The position numbers were made by a program, and so were the translations under genes. A model generated the notes under the pieces. That model was not told where the DNA came from. It saw only the letters and a list, made by a program, of their open reading frames with translations, and searched no databases. A stretch of DNA of 64,000 bases, taken from positions 434,001-498,000 of the forward strand of contig JAHRBS010000004.1 of the NCBI GenBank assembly GCA_024305745.1, given 5' to 3'. This stretch comes from Polyporus tsugae. Lineage: Eukaryota > Basidiomycota > Agaricomycetes > Polyporales > Polyporaceae. Each line of letters opens with the position of its first letter. Position 1 is the stretch's first letter. Shown here one piece after another: positions 45,738 to 56,900 of this stretch.

Positions 45738-48211
45738 GGCGTGTAGCGACCAAAAGTTAAAAGCAAAGCCATCGGATCCTCGAGCTGATATACATGCGCG
45801 AAGGAGATGAGCGGCCGTCCACTGATATCTCCCGACCACATTTGACATGGGAAGCTTCACAGCCGGCCGTCCGATGATGGAGAAAAGTTCGTGTACCTCA
45901 ATAAGGGCTGCGCACAGCCACGTTGTGGTCGGCCTAACGTACTCACCTGTTAACTGGTGTGTTCGGGGCTGTTCTCTCCGGTAACATTGAATTGTCGTCT
46001 AGAACAGAGCGTGAGTGACCCTAGGCCGAAACGGAGGGCGAGCCCACCTCTTCAGCGCCAGCATTACGGCATGACACACTTGATGTCGGGGGCTGAAGGC
46101 CGAAGGTACCAACTCTCACCCGGAAAGTCAAATGGCAAACCCTATGCATTGAAACGTTGTACCGTATCGCCTCTAAAACATGGCTGACATCATGTTGGTA
46201 GATGAGATAACATCGTCGACACTATTCTCCTGCGGAAAATGAGGTGCCATCAGTCCACACCGGCGTTCATAACACATAGTTCCTGCGCAACTTACTACTC
46301 CACTCCGAGTCGCTCATACTACAACCGTAAGGGATGAGTCGAAGATTGCCACAACTCAGAGCCGCATATAGCTGATGAAAGACTGCGACTTATGGCTTGA
46401 TGAGTATCCAGAACAACAGGGATGAACCAGAAAAGACAGCGAGGCTGCAAGTGCAAGAGCTGTGGCAAGTAGGTGTCAGCAGTGGCAAGGCTAGTGGGCA
46501 AGGCTCACCTCGGCGAAAAGAGGTGCCACGCTGGCAGCCAAATATTTGTACACCGAAGGCGCCTGTGCGACCAGGTTCGAATTCGACCCAGCGCCCGCGA
46601 CGATGTACATGAACTTTACCCTACCATCTTCAGCATGCTCACTCTGCCTAGCCTGGATCTACGGGACGATAGCGGTAGAGGACATTGGGGTAAACACGTT
46701 AAAGGAGGTGGATAAGGGTGAGTGCGGAAACGTACTCCGCAGTCGGAGATCATACCGATGAAGTACTTATATCAAGTTATATGTGAGCTGTAGGACTCGG
46801 ACTCGACGGACGAATTGGACGAGTCGTGGGATGGTATCAAATGTACGTCTCTTTGCATATCATAAGCAGGATGGATGGCTCATGCACCCACCTTGCTAGA
46901 TGGATACGTTGTTGGTAATCCCGTTACACGGCCAACGTTTTGCGATCGGCTCAATGTGGAGGATCATCCGTACGTTGTGGTCTAGGAACACAGTATGGAC
47001 TCGGACGGTTGTCAGTTCATAACTTGGGGATGTCCATCTATGTATCCCAACGCTCATCCCCCTGCGATTACAGTATTGTCACCACCTATTCGGTGCCGTA
47101 CCGCGCGGACCATGCGCCGCGTTTCGTCTCCCGGACCTCGAGATCATAACTCTCTGGTCGCGCCGTGTCTCCTCCAATACAAGTCTTGCTGGTGTATGCT
47201 GTGGGAGTGGGTACTTCTGACATGTGTACTTAGCATGAATGATGCGCGATGGACGAGATCCAGTGATGACCTCGGCGGCGACGAAATTGGAACCTCGACC
47301 CTTCACGTTCACACCGCAGAGGATGCCAAGGTCACAGATAAGGGAGAGAGCTACATATGTGTGCGTTTCCGTTTTTTTCCAACCATGAATGGGACACTCC
47401 ACTTACTGCTTCCTGACAGCGGGGTCGAATGGCCATTAGCGCGTCCGAGTCTCACGCGCAAGACAGACTTCGCGACGCTGTTCACAAGTGCACTCGTGCA
47501 GCACCACTTTATTGTCACATTGCGTTCCACCGGGCGGTGGAGAAGTAATGCTCCTGCTCATCGCTGTCAAGCTTGAGGCTGGGAAGACGATAGTGGCCGC
47601 TGCAAGTGCATTGAGGAGCTGGTTCGCGTGCCGCTCTTGGCATGCCACATGACCAGCTGGGCAGCGCCTTCGCACCCAGAGCCGTAACAGCACAACCAAC
47701 CCCCGACTCGGACATTGAGGGGTGACATGCACCTGCCTGCACCGTAGGGAAGCGCATTGCTCTCACTTTACCACGACCGAGCAACCGCGCTTGGGCTTCG
47801 CTCTGATACCACCCCACCCCGTGTCCTGGTCTTCCAAGACTTTGAGCGAATGGAAGCTTAATGTGCAGTAAAGATGCTCCACTTGTGTTGAACGGACGGT
47901 CGATACGGTGCGTTCGCGCTCAATCGGTGCTAAGATATGGCTTGCTAACATCCTTTCTTGATACCCCTTCCTTGTCAGCATTGACGCCCAGACTGCCACC
48001 AGCGCGGAGGTCGTGATCATGAGGAACGATGGCACATGTGGATGTTTGGCGACACCCCCCGTTGTCCTCAGCATTGCTCTATATGGACTCCGCTGATTTC
48101 TCAAAGAGCCGCCCTCCAGGTACATAAATACTACTTGGTGCTTCAATTGTCGCCTAACCCATCCCACAGGTCGTCGCTACTCACCCTCGCGCTGACTACG
48201 CATCGCTCGCG
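45738..48211. other. Long gap, upstream of copy 4 and of the I66 inhibitor gene
   Basis: No gene was recognised in 2.47 kb. From about 47500 the sequence resembles 50050-50800 in short blocks (for example GTTCCACYGGGCGG, ACATCCTTTC and GATCATGAGG-like segments), so its right part belongs to the tandem duplication described separately. Confidence 0.4.
48121..48131 (+). promoter_or_regulatory. TATA-like element of the first I66 gene
   Basis: TACATAAATAC lies 91 bp upstream of the ATG. The identical 11-mer is found 81 bp upstream of the second gene. Confidence 0.5.
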
Positions 48212-48895
48212 ATGGCCCTCGAAAACGGAAAGTACATGATGTACAGCAAAGCCGACGACGACCCTGTCTCGCGCAAGCTCGCTGAAACTAAAGATTTGGG
48301 ACCGAAGGGCGTCTACAAGCTCCCCAAGGCCCAGGTTACCCCCGTAAGCAACGATGCTTTTGGCATGCCCTCAATCGCTTGAAACGTGTTTTTTTTTTAC
48401 TGATGCCTTTGGATTTCCCAGGCCCTTTCGGACCTTTGCCAGTGGGATGTCGAGAAGCTCGAGAATGGGAACTACACGCTCAGAAACAGGGGCTGGCTCG
48501 TCGGTGCCGATTCAGACGGAAACGTCCGTGCCTTTTTCTATCCGGCAGAAGCTGTGGCGACGGAGTGGTCCCTCAAATCTCCTGAGCTGGCTCAAGGCGA
48601 AGATACCCATCTGTACGTACCATAGCGTCTGGCTTCCCTTCCATATCACCTGCCATCATTGTTGAACTGCTCCTTTTATCTAGCGTGATCAAGTTCGCAA
48701 ATGGTCCGGATGGGTGGCTTGTAAAGGATAAAGGCGCCGATGAGCAGTATCCAAGGGTGCGCGTTCACAATAATCATACCTGCTTTGATATTCGAACAAC
48801 CGACCGATTTGTTTCTGGGATGGCAGATCGCTGTCGGGCCTTTGGACGATGACTATCCCGCCAATCAAGTTTTCGTCTTCAAGAAGGTGGAGTAA
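48212..48895 (+). CDS. Mushroom serine peptidase inhibitor, family I66 (beta-trefoil type)
   Basis: Four exons (48212-48343, 48443-48612, 48684-48756, 48827-48895) encode 147 residues, the usual size of the family. It begins MALENGKYMMYSKADDDPVS, then LGPKGVYKLPK, WDVEKLENGNYTLRNRGWLV, EWSLKSPE and ends YPANQVFVFKKVE. This order follows the I66 inhibitors of shiitake-type mushrooms, small cytosolic proteins that inhibit trypsin-like peptidases. The family assignment rests on remembered pattern similarity. There is no signal peptide, as usual for these. It is the intact member of a tandem pair with the gene at 50810. Confidence 0.8.
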
Positions 48896-50728
48896 ATGGG
48901 GAGCCGTACCTTCGCTATTCATCCAAGTCTACATTCACGCTCGTGCAAAGTTGTTATTTCTGTGATGTTCTTAAGCGTGTTCTCGGGGTGTCCGAAATGG
49001 CGAAGGACTGCCAGTGCGCCATCGTGGACGTTGAGGGAGGGATGGTTGGGTCGCAAGATTCGCACCCTTGAGAATACGCATCCGCGACCTATGTAGCATG
49101 TGGGGAGTAGAACATACGGTGCTGCGGCGTGCGGTAGCCTCGCTACGATCCGGGATGAAGCGCCATGGCGCCCCGATGAAGTTTCCCTTACGTCCACTGT
49201 GAGGTCGACGCCGTCGCGAACCGGGGCACCTGCGCATATAGTTGCTGTACGGCGCTGTTCAGCACGCTTTGGACAGTCCGCAAACATGTTACGGTGCAGA
49301 TCGTTCCAATTCGTTGTATAAGATCTTTCCGAGATATGCACTATAGTGGACGAAACTGCACGGGTAGCAAGGACGTCAGCACTACTATTTGGTTGGCTAT
49401 CGTGCGCCGCTTTATCCGCTCTCCACCGCCGTTTGCAGCAACTCGAGTGCTTGAGGTGTACGGCGTTGAAAAGTTGAACTTCGATGGAACCTCTTACCGT
49501 GAAGCGACAGCTATAGATTTCCGACGTCTTTTTCATGAGGCGAGTGTGTATATTCCGTCCGTGCGTGTGAGTCGTCGGTAGATTCGAGCTGAAAGAGCCA
49601 TCAAGGATCCAGTGAGCGATGCCAGGTGTCTCTTTTTCTCGACCGCAGTGTGACTCCGAAGGATTGACAATGAGAGAGAGAGAGAGGTCGTAGTAGTTCG
49701 GCAAGCCGCATCATTAAAAGACGCCCGGGCTGGCCCGGGTGGCCATCGGCAAGTTAACGACAGGCGCCGTCCACGGCTCGGGCGGGCCACTGCCCGCAGT
49801 CTGCAGAGTCCAGCTGAGCTTGAAGTTGATGCCCTCTCTCAGCCCTTCTCAGCCTGTCTCGTTCTCCACCGCCTATCATGGGGTCACGGCACTGTTACGA
49901 GCATCGCGCCATACTTCCTAGACATCCATGCAGAAGGCGCTTGGGTAGCCAAGGTGGCCCTCGAGTCTCACCCACAAAACAGGCTCGCCCCGAGACCGCC
50001 CTGAACGATAACTGTGAGCGCGCCCGTTTTCAGCAGTACTTCTTTTAACTTACCTCGTCGGGTTCCACTGGGCGGCTGATTCCGTTACCCGTCGCAGTGT
50101 AACTTGAGCGGGAGGAGGTCGCGAGCGCGATCGTATCTGGCCGTTGCAAATGCAGTAAGTCCCTCGTGCTCTTAGTGGTCCTTTGAAAATTGTCAGCCTT
50201 GCACCCAAAAACGGAACAGCATAAAAGGCTTCAGGACCTCCCGATTCTGAGCAGGTGCGTCTTCGCGCCGCATTTTATGTCATCTTACACTATCATGACG
50301 GCTGTACTATGTAAATGCGTGCTTCCTTGTGTCGTGTTGCAGGGAAGGGCGCCCTTTTCGATTGACTGAGCTTCACCGCGACTCGGAGAAGAGACGCTAC
50401 CCTCGTCACCCCATGGTGTCCTGTCAGGCGGCTTTACGAGGATTTGAGGCGAGGTGGAAGCGAATACTGCCTCACGCAAACGAACAATCACCTGCCTTAA
50501 CGGCCTGAACAGTGCAGTGCGTCCACCCTTGGTTCTTGCTTAATGCTGGCTTTCCAACATCCTTTCCTGAGTGCATTGCCACTCTAGCCTGGTCTATGCT
50601 GACGTACATGCTGGGTTCGTGTAGGTCATGAGGCGCGATGGTCAGCCAGGATGTCTGACAACGACCATCTTCGGTTTCGGCTTCGCTGTACATGTCGTGC
50701 GCCCTCTCTGTGAGGAGCGCTATAAGCC
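48896..50728. other. Spacer between the two I66 genes
   Basis: This holds a GA dinucleotide run near 49669-49687 and, from about 50050, the duplicated upstream region of the second inhibitor gene. A long minus-strand open frame at 48919-49704 was not accepted as a gene. Confidence 0.4.
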
Positions 50729-50739
50729 TACATAAATAC
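50729..50739 (+). promoter_or_regulatory. TATA-like element of the second I66 gene
   Basis: TACATAAATAC, identical to the element before the first copy. A TATAAG lies 8 bp further upstream. Confidence 0.45.
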
Positions 50740-50809
50740 CGCTTGGCAGCTCCACTGGTCAGCAACCCACTCCTCACATTCATCCTCAATCAACTGCATA
50801 TCGCTCGCA

Positions 50810-51479
50810 ATGGCCCTCGAAAGCGGCATGTACCACATATTCAGCAAACTTGGCGACGGTCCCGTCGGCCGCAGGCACGTTGAAGACTTGAGCCTCCACC
50901 CTAAGCGTGTCTACAAGCTCTCCGACGGCGCGGAGGCCCCTGTGGTGAGCAACGTCGTCTCGTGCACGTCTTCACGGCTACTTACGCCCTCCGGTTTTCT
51001 GTCACCTCCCTTCACTTCGGCAGTGGGTCGTCTAGAAGCTCCCCAACGGGAACTACACGCTCAAAACCGGCGGGGCTGTCGTCGGTGCGCTTGACGCAAG
51101 CGTCGTCGCCTTCCTCATTGAGGCGCCGGCGCTGACGGAATGGGCCCTCGAGCGCGACGAGCGCGATGCAGAGGGAAATGCCTACGTGTGCGTACCACGT
51201 CCTAGCATTTGTTCATGGCACCCACGTGTGCGGTATGGAACTGATGTGTTTTTTCTTCCCTAGTGTGACCAAGGCCGGCCAGCCGGATGGGTGGGTTGTG
51301 GACGATAGCGATGGGCTTGACCATGTAACTTCACAGTCACCTCTTCTTGTTTGACCGTCGAATGACTGACGGATTTGTTTTTGGGACGGCAGATTATCGT
51401 TCGGCCCATCATTGCCGGTAGGAGCCTCCCCCCCTACTACCCTCCGAACGAGGTCTTCGTCTTCAAGAAGGTGAACTAA
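50810..51479 (+). pseudogene. Second I66-type peptidase inhibitor with an in-frame stop
   Basis: The four-exon layout of the first copy is kept: 50810-50944, 51024-51187, 51264-51324, 51393-51479. The start is MALESGMYHIFSK, then LHPKRVYKLSDG, KLPNGNYTLKTGGAVVG and the end YYPPNEVFVFKKVN. Directly after the expected 3' splice site the reading is WVV then TAG (51033-51035), where the first copy has GAG (WDVEKL). All other phases are intact. The TAG could itself act as a 3' splice site, giving an in-frame exon that starts at 51036 and lacks only WVVE. The gene is therefore either freshly dead or rescued by a shifted splice. A full-length product seems unlikely. Confidence 0.7.
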
Positions 51480-52429
51480 ATAGGGAGTGGTTCATTCGCG
51501 TTGTCGATGTGTCGTGCTGGTGAATCATCCCCACGTCGTTACCCTGTGTATTTGCGATTCGTGTTCAGTGGTCGCCGATTGGGTATAAGTCTTATGTTCA
51601 ATACATGGTGCCGTCGCGCTCAGCACCACGTCCGCAGCCCAGAGTTGGTCGACTTCCCGGATCCCAACGGGCTCGATCTCTTCACGCGTCCCGCCCCAGG
51701 GACTTGAGTACCTCCTCCTTGCGCCACTGCAGGGGGCGTTGATGGGTGTGGTACGCGGCTGAGCGGGAAACCGTGCATTAGCTTAGGCTACCGAAACCGG
51801 ACCGCGCGACCTCCGTCCGACGACCTCACATGCCGATCCTCCCGTTCCCCACGCCATATCCCCTTCCTTTCCTCATCTCTTTCTCTGCCCAGCATACCAC
51901 GTACCAGTTGATATCTAGAGTAGTATGTGAATAGTAGCAGTAGATACCGCTCCTGAGTCCCCGTCGCGTACTTACCATCCTCCACGCGCCCTCGTGATCG
52001 TGTCTCGGCTGTCTCCGGCACATCAGGATGGACAGTTTTCCTCGCACACGATCTTACTTATGCTCTTACCTTCATCCTCCCTCGTACTTACGACTACCGC
52101 GGCCATGCTGGCACCCTAACACTCAGTCTTTCCTCTCTCGACCACGGTCTGACCGACTGCACGACTCCGGCTGCGTCTTCCTCGACCTGCGACACTCTCT
52201 TCGACTTTCAACTGCGTGCTTCGACTCTCGACTCTCGACTTTCATAGCTTCGTCACAGCGTTCCTCCTCGACTTCTACTTTCGACTACTAGCATCTCCTC
52301 ATCGCACATCGACACGATCGCCCTCAGACTGCGTACACGGCCACATCCAGTCCGCTACCACCACCACCACACTCATTCCACCATCTTCCACTCCCTTTTC
52401 CCTTACTCCCCTTGTGCACCTCTCCGGAC
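51480..52429. other. Gap with a pyrimidine-rich tract
   Basis: No gene was recognised. From about 52050 to 52300 the + strand is C/T-rich with repeated TCGACT units, like the 5' leader of a fungal gene. It precedes the F-box relic. Confidence 0.4.
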
Positions 52430-53695
52430 CATCGCACCTTTGGACCCCCACTCATAGAGTGTTCAGGTCTATCAGCGTCCACATCCAGGCAGCAGCCCCT
52501 CGTCTTTTCGAAGACCAGGCGCCGTCCCTGCGCGCCGCGCCCTCGCGCCGTACTGCCCCGCTGCGTTTCTCTACGCTCACTGACCTCCACATAAGTCACT
52601 AAGCGGACTGTTCAAGCCGCATCTTCAGGACCTCCTCCAGCTCAGGCTCGCGGCGGGCACTGGCACCCCCGCGCTCGAGTGAGTCTCTCGCCATCATCGC
52701 CTTCCGCTCAGGCTCCTCCCCTGGCACCTGGCACCTGGCACCTTTTCAACTTGAACGTGCAGAACCAGGTCCCGGACGTGACCCCGCTGCACCACCTGCG
52801 CCGCCCCGGCCCTAGCTATCCGAGTCGTTCGGACGCACATCGGATTCGGATTCATCCGCACGATGTCGCCGCCGCCCCGGGAGGGAGTGGCAGTCGCGGT
52901 CCACAACCTCCTCGAGTCACGCTCGCCACAGGCCAGAACCTCGACCAGCTCCCGAACCCGCTCCCGGCGCACTTCCCGCCCGTCGCCCCCGTGAACGAGC
53001 TCGAGATCGTGGCGTGCGGCAGCGCGCTGTGGTTCCACGCGCTCGTGCGCGGGCGCCGCAGACGGGTCTCTCGCGCCTGTGTCCCGCGCGCGATATCGAA
53101 GCAGTGCCGACCTACGTGTGCAGGCATACTATTACAGTACTACATGCTGGTAGAGTGGTCTGTGGGAGGCCCTCCCGTGCGCGCGGCTCACGGAGCTCCT
53201 CCATGTCGCCGTCGATGAAAACGACGACGGGTTCCTCCCTCCCTTCTTGCACGTCGCCGATCGACCTGATCACCGCTCAGATTGCATCCGGTGAGGGAAG
53301 AGCGCGTGCGGACGCATCTCGATCGCAAGCCGGAGGTCCTTCTGGGCGTGCCAGTGTGTGCGCTCCGAGTCCTGCTGCCAGCCGCGTGCCTGTTGCTTGC
53401 GGAGCTCGTGGTCCTCGACGCGTCCAGTACGCCGCATGCATGGGATGGGGTGCTCTCGGGCGAAGAGAACGTCCTCGCGCGTGTCGTACGTACCGGACAT
53501 ATTGTGTGGCGTCGCACGCTTGGCAGACGTGTTGCGCTACAGGGACATTGGCCGCGCGCGGAGAGGGAGCGGGTCAAGAGTGCGTTCGCGATGGGTGCTA
53601 CGGTGACGGACCTCGACCTCTAGGAGCTGGACGCGAACACGCCCTCTCTGTTCGAGTTTGAGGGCGACAGGGAGACATGGGTGTGGAGGTTTTAG
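52430..53695 (+). pseudogene. Decayed F-box / leucine-rich protein gene
   Basis: Fragments typical of the C-terminal leucine-rich half of mushroom F-box proteins appear in different frames. They are RVFRSISVHIQAAAPRLFED, FSTLTDLHISH, LKPHLQDLLQLRLAAG, DVTPLHHLRR, NELEIVACGSALWFHALV, LTELLHVAVDENDDGFLPP and, at the end, SLFEFEGDR before VWRF. Stops and frame changes separate them, and no F-box motif was found. A decayed third F-box gene is the best reading. Each fragment alone is weak evidence. Confidence 0.45.
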
Positions 53696-53900
53696 TTGCC
53701 CAGGAGCACGCTGCCTTGGGCTCCGTCACGTCCGTAAGGTTCTGATTGAATACTGCATTCTATGTTCTTTACAGCAGGGGTAGCGTATTCATACATGACA
53801 TTGGCACAATATAAGCGTACACGACGGTATCAGGTCTGGAAATGAAAGATATACAGCACAAGAGATATATGAACAAGAACCAGAACGCGCCAGCCTTGTT

Positions 53901-56900
53901 CTAACACTCCTCCAAGTCCTCGATGTTCAGCTCAGGCTTCGGCTGTTTCATAGGAATCTTCTTCACTTCGACGATACCACGCAGCGCGATCTTCATATCC
54001 TTCTCCCAATCGCCAGTCTTGGCTGTTGGCAGACTGCGCATCAGCGTCACCGCCTCCAGCGCGCGCGCTTTGAGCTTGTCCAAGTCGCGCATCTCGTGGA
54101 GGTCAGAGGTCGGTCCGAGTGATTGATGCAGCTTCATGGTGTCTTTGAACGACCGGCTGGTGGGGGCGTAAGTGGTGAAAATCCACGTGCATGGCGAAAG
54201 CCAACAGAAGGAAAACTCACTTCATCTGGGTGAGCGATGACTGGATGTTCTCGAGCTCCAGGTGCGCCACGAAGTTACACCGCTTCTTCGCAACGCTCCG
54301 CGCCTCATGCAAATGATTCTTCATACTCTCGACAACGATGTAGAGGTGCGGTACGGGACCCAAGAAAAGCAAGCGGTAGTATCGGTGCGGCCAATCCATC
54401 TTCGCTGCCTGGGCAGAGAAAGACACGAAGATGCGGCGTCGCGTCTCCTCCGAGGACTTCCTGTTCACGCGTTTCAGCTCATTGTATCGCCGGTAGGCTT
54501 TCGCGATGGTCGTTGCGGCTGCTATCTCTTGCGGGGTCGGTGCTGTCGGCGCAACGGGGGCGTAGTCTGCGTTGATCACTTGTGCAACGTCCTCGACGTC
54601 AACGGGATGCTCGACCACCTCTTCCTCACCGTCCTCCACAGCATGTGACTCCTCTTCTTCCTCTTCGTCGGGTTGCGTTACATTCGGCGGGGCGCTAGCA
54701 GGGACGAAGGCAGGGGCTTCCGCTCGAAGTCCAGTAGGAGCCGAGAGCGATCCGTCGGTCTTGAGGAGCCAGGGAATGTCTTCTAGGCGATTGTACACCA
54801 CACGTCGCACGTTGAATAGAGACCTCTTGTCCCCCGACTTCGGTCCGAAGTGCAGTTGTATCATCTCGTCCAAGCTCGAGTGCGTCACTGAATGACGGAC
54901 GACACGGGCCAGGTGATCCCAAATCTTCGCATTCACGTACCTATGTTCATTAGCACAGGCTGGTATACAGAGGGCGAGAGAGTAGACTCACCCCTCAACG
55001 AGAGGACTGAACATCCTATTCGGCTTGCGTACTGAGGATATTGCTCTGAGGATATCATTGCGCACTGCGAGCATCCGGTAGTTATAGCCCCCTACCATGC
55101 ATTGTAAGTACTGGCACAATAACTGGACGTCATAGAGCGACCTACAAATACATAGATTCTTGCAACTGAAACGGTCGTGAATACCACGCAGTGAAAAGCG
55201 ATGAATACGACAACGCTCACATTCTTGCAAAGAACATGTCCCTGTTACGCTGACCGTGACTCGAAAGTTCACGCCCTTCGAAGAGAAGATGCCCTATTGA
55301 ACCCACGATGAGCCTCATCTGCGCAACCATTAGTCGCAATTCTCACTAACCGAGGTCCTGACCCGTATATATAGGCTCCAGAAGTTGAATTATTCGCGTC
55401 TCGTAGATCTTGACTAGCCGGGTGTCCTTTGTACGTAGCGCCTCGACCATAGGGGACAGGCGAGATATCCAGCTCTTGGGAAGGGTGACATCGTGCAAAG
55501 TCCCCGTTGTACGTATCCGCGAGGCGACAATCAGTGCACCGCAGAGGTGATCCATGAGGTCACACAAGACCCCGATGTCGATGGGAACCTTCTTCTGTAG
55601 GATATGACTAGAGGAGATATTAAGAAGTGGTAGACTATAGTAGCATTGGATGTACAAGTTGTGAGATGACGTACTTCATGAATAGGATGCCCTTGTTGAG
55701 AGCGTGCTCGCCGTTGTCCTGCAAACAATCCAAGAGATAGTGTACGACGCACGACTTCTCATCGTCCCATAACAGTACGCGAGGTCGATGGTTCATGACT
55801 GATGGTATGCGACCCAAGTATTCTACTGCTCCGTCATGATCGAACTTCAGCGCCAGACGGGATGCTTGAATTAAGCTCGTCAAGAACGCGGTGGGCGGGC
55901 GGTGTGGGTCAAGGGTGTAGAGGCGCTCGCGAACCCAGGCTTTGATAACTTGGCTACCGAGCTTGAATTCCGGTATCAACTCTGTGGACAGCACTTGTAC
56001 GGACCCCAGCTTGTAGTACGGCGGGTAAATGGCTTCGTACAGTTGGCGAAGCCAACGCCTAGATCGATGTGCTGTGATCAACCTTGGCTCTCAGCAGAAC
56101 ATACCATGAAACGCCCACCTTTTGTGTCGTGTGTGCTCGACCGGATTCTCGACAGCATACAGCATCTGGTATATGAGGATCTGGAGGATATGCACTCGGA
56201 TCCGGGTATTGTAATCGGCCGTGTTGTAGTGTTGTGCATCAACGTGACTCCGAGGACAGTCCACACGATTGCACTGGCGGAAGACTGTGTATGGCAGACA
56301 AGGTTGCAAAGGACGCAGGCCATACAACATATCGTTCTCCTCGTTCACGCGCTTCAGTAGGCGCCCCTTGAGAACATACTTGAAGAGCCTCTCTAGTTCC
56401 CATCGAGGGACTAAGAGCCCTTGATCGGTTTCTCGTGCGGACGGCGTGAGACGGTCGTTACGGTGGCTCGCGAGAAGCGAGACGTTGGGGATCAGAAAGA
56501 GGTCCTCTGTGGAGCGTTCAATCGCGAACACCTTGCGGACACATGGCTCGTCGCAGGGATTGTTGACAGCCCAAAACTTCTGAAGCATGCGAGCATAGAG
56601 ATGGAACGTCCGGAGCTTGCTTGCAATCTCCGGGAGTGTCGCAGTCTGAAGTTTGAGTGGAGCCGAGAAGACGCGATCAAGGCAGAGGAAGGCAGCGGCA
56701 TAACGGCCCGGGCCTTGGGAGGTAAGCTTCTCCCCGAGTTCAAGGAGCTGCCGGGTGTCGCGCCCTGCGATCAGCTTGAACATAGAGATCTGTGGGTAGG
56801 AATTAATGGAAGGGGCTTAGGAATAAGAGCATTGTTCCACACCTCATCCCGTGGGACTTCGTCGCTCGCATCCGTAAGTTTCAGGCTGTCCGCCAGTCGC

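Larger units (their letters stand above)
47500..51480 (+). repeat. Tandem segmental duplication carrying two I66 inhibitor genes
   Basis: The units 47500-48895 and 50050-51479 share gene content, exon order and promoter elements. Upstream similarity extends at least 700 bp before each ATG, with an offset of about 2.55-2.6 kb. The sequence between units (48900-50050) is unrelated. Confidence 0.6.

Noticed and set aside
46565..46600. GGTTCGAATTCGACC, similar to a tRNA T-loop
   Set aside because: The flanking bases do not pair as a T-arm, and no acceptor, D or anticodon arm is found around it.
48919..49704. 261-residue minus-strand open frame downstream of the first I66 gene
   Set aside because: No recognisable domain, odd composition, no splice structure and it partly overlaps the likely 3' UTR of the inhibitor gene. 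Length alone is weak evidence here.
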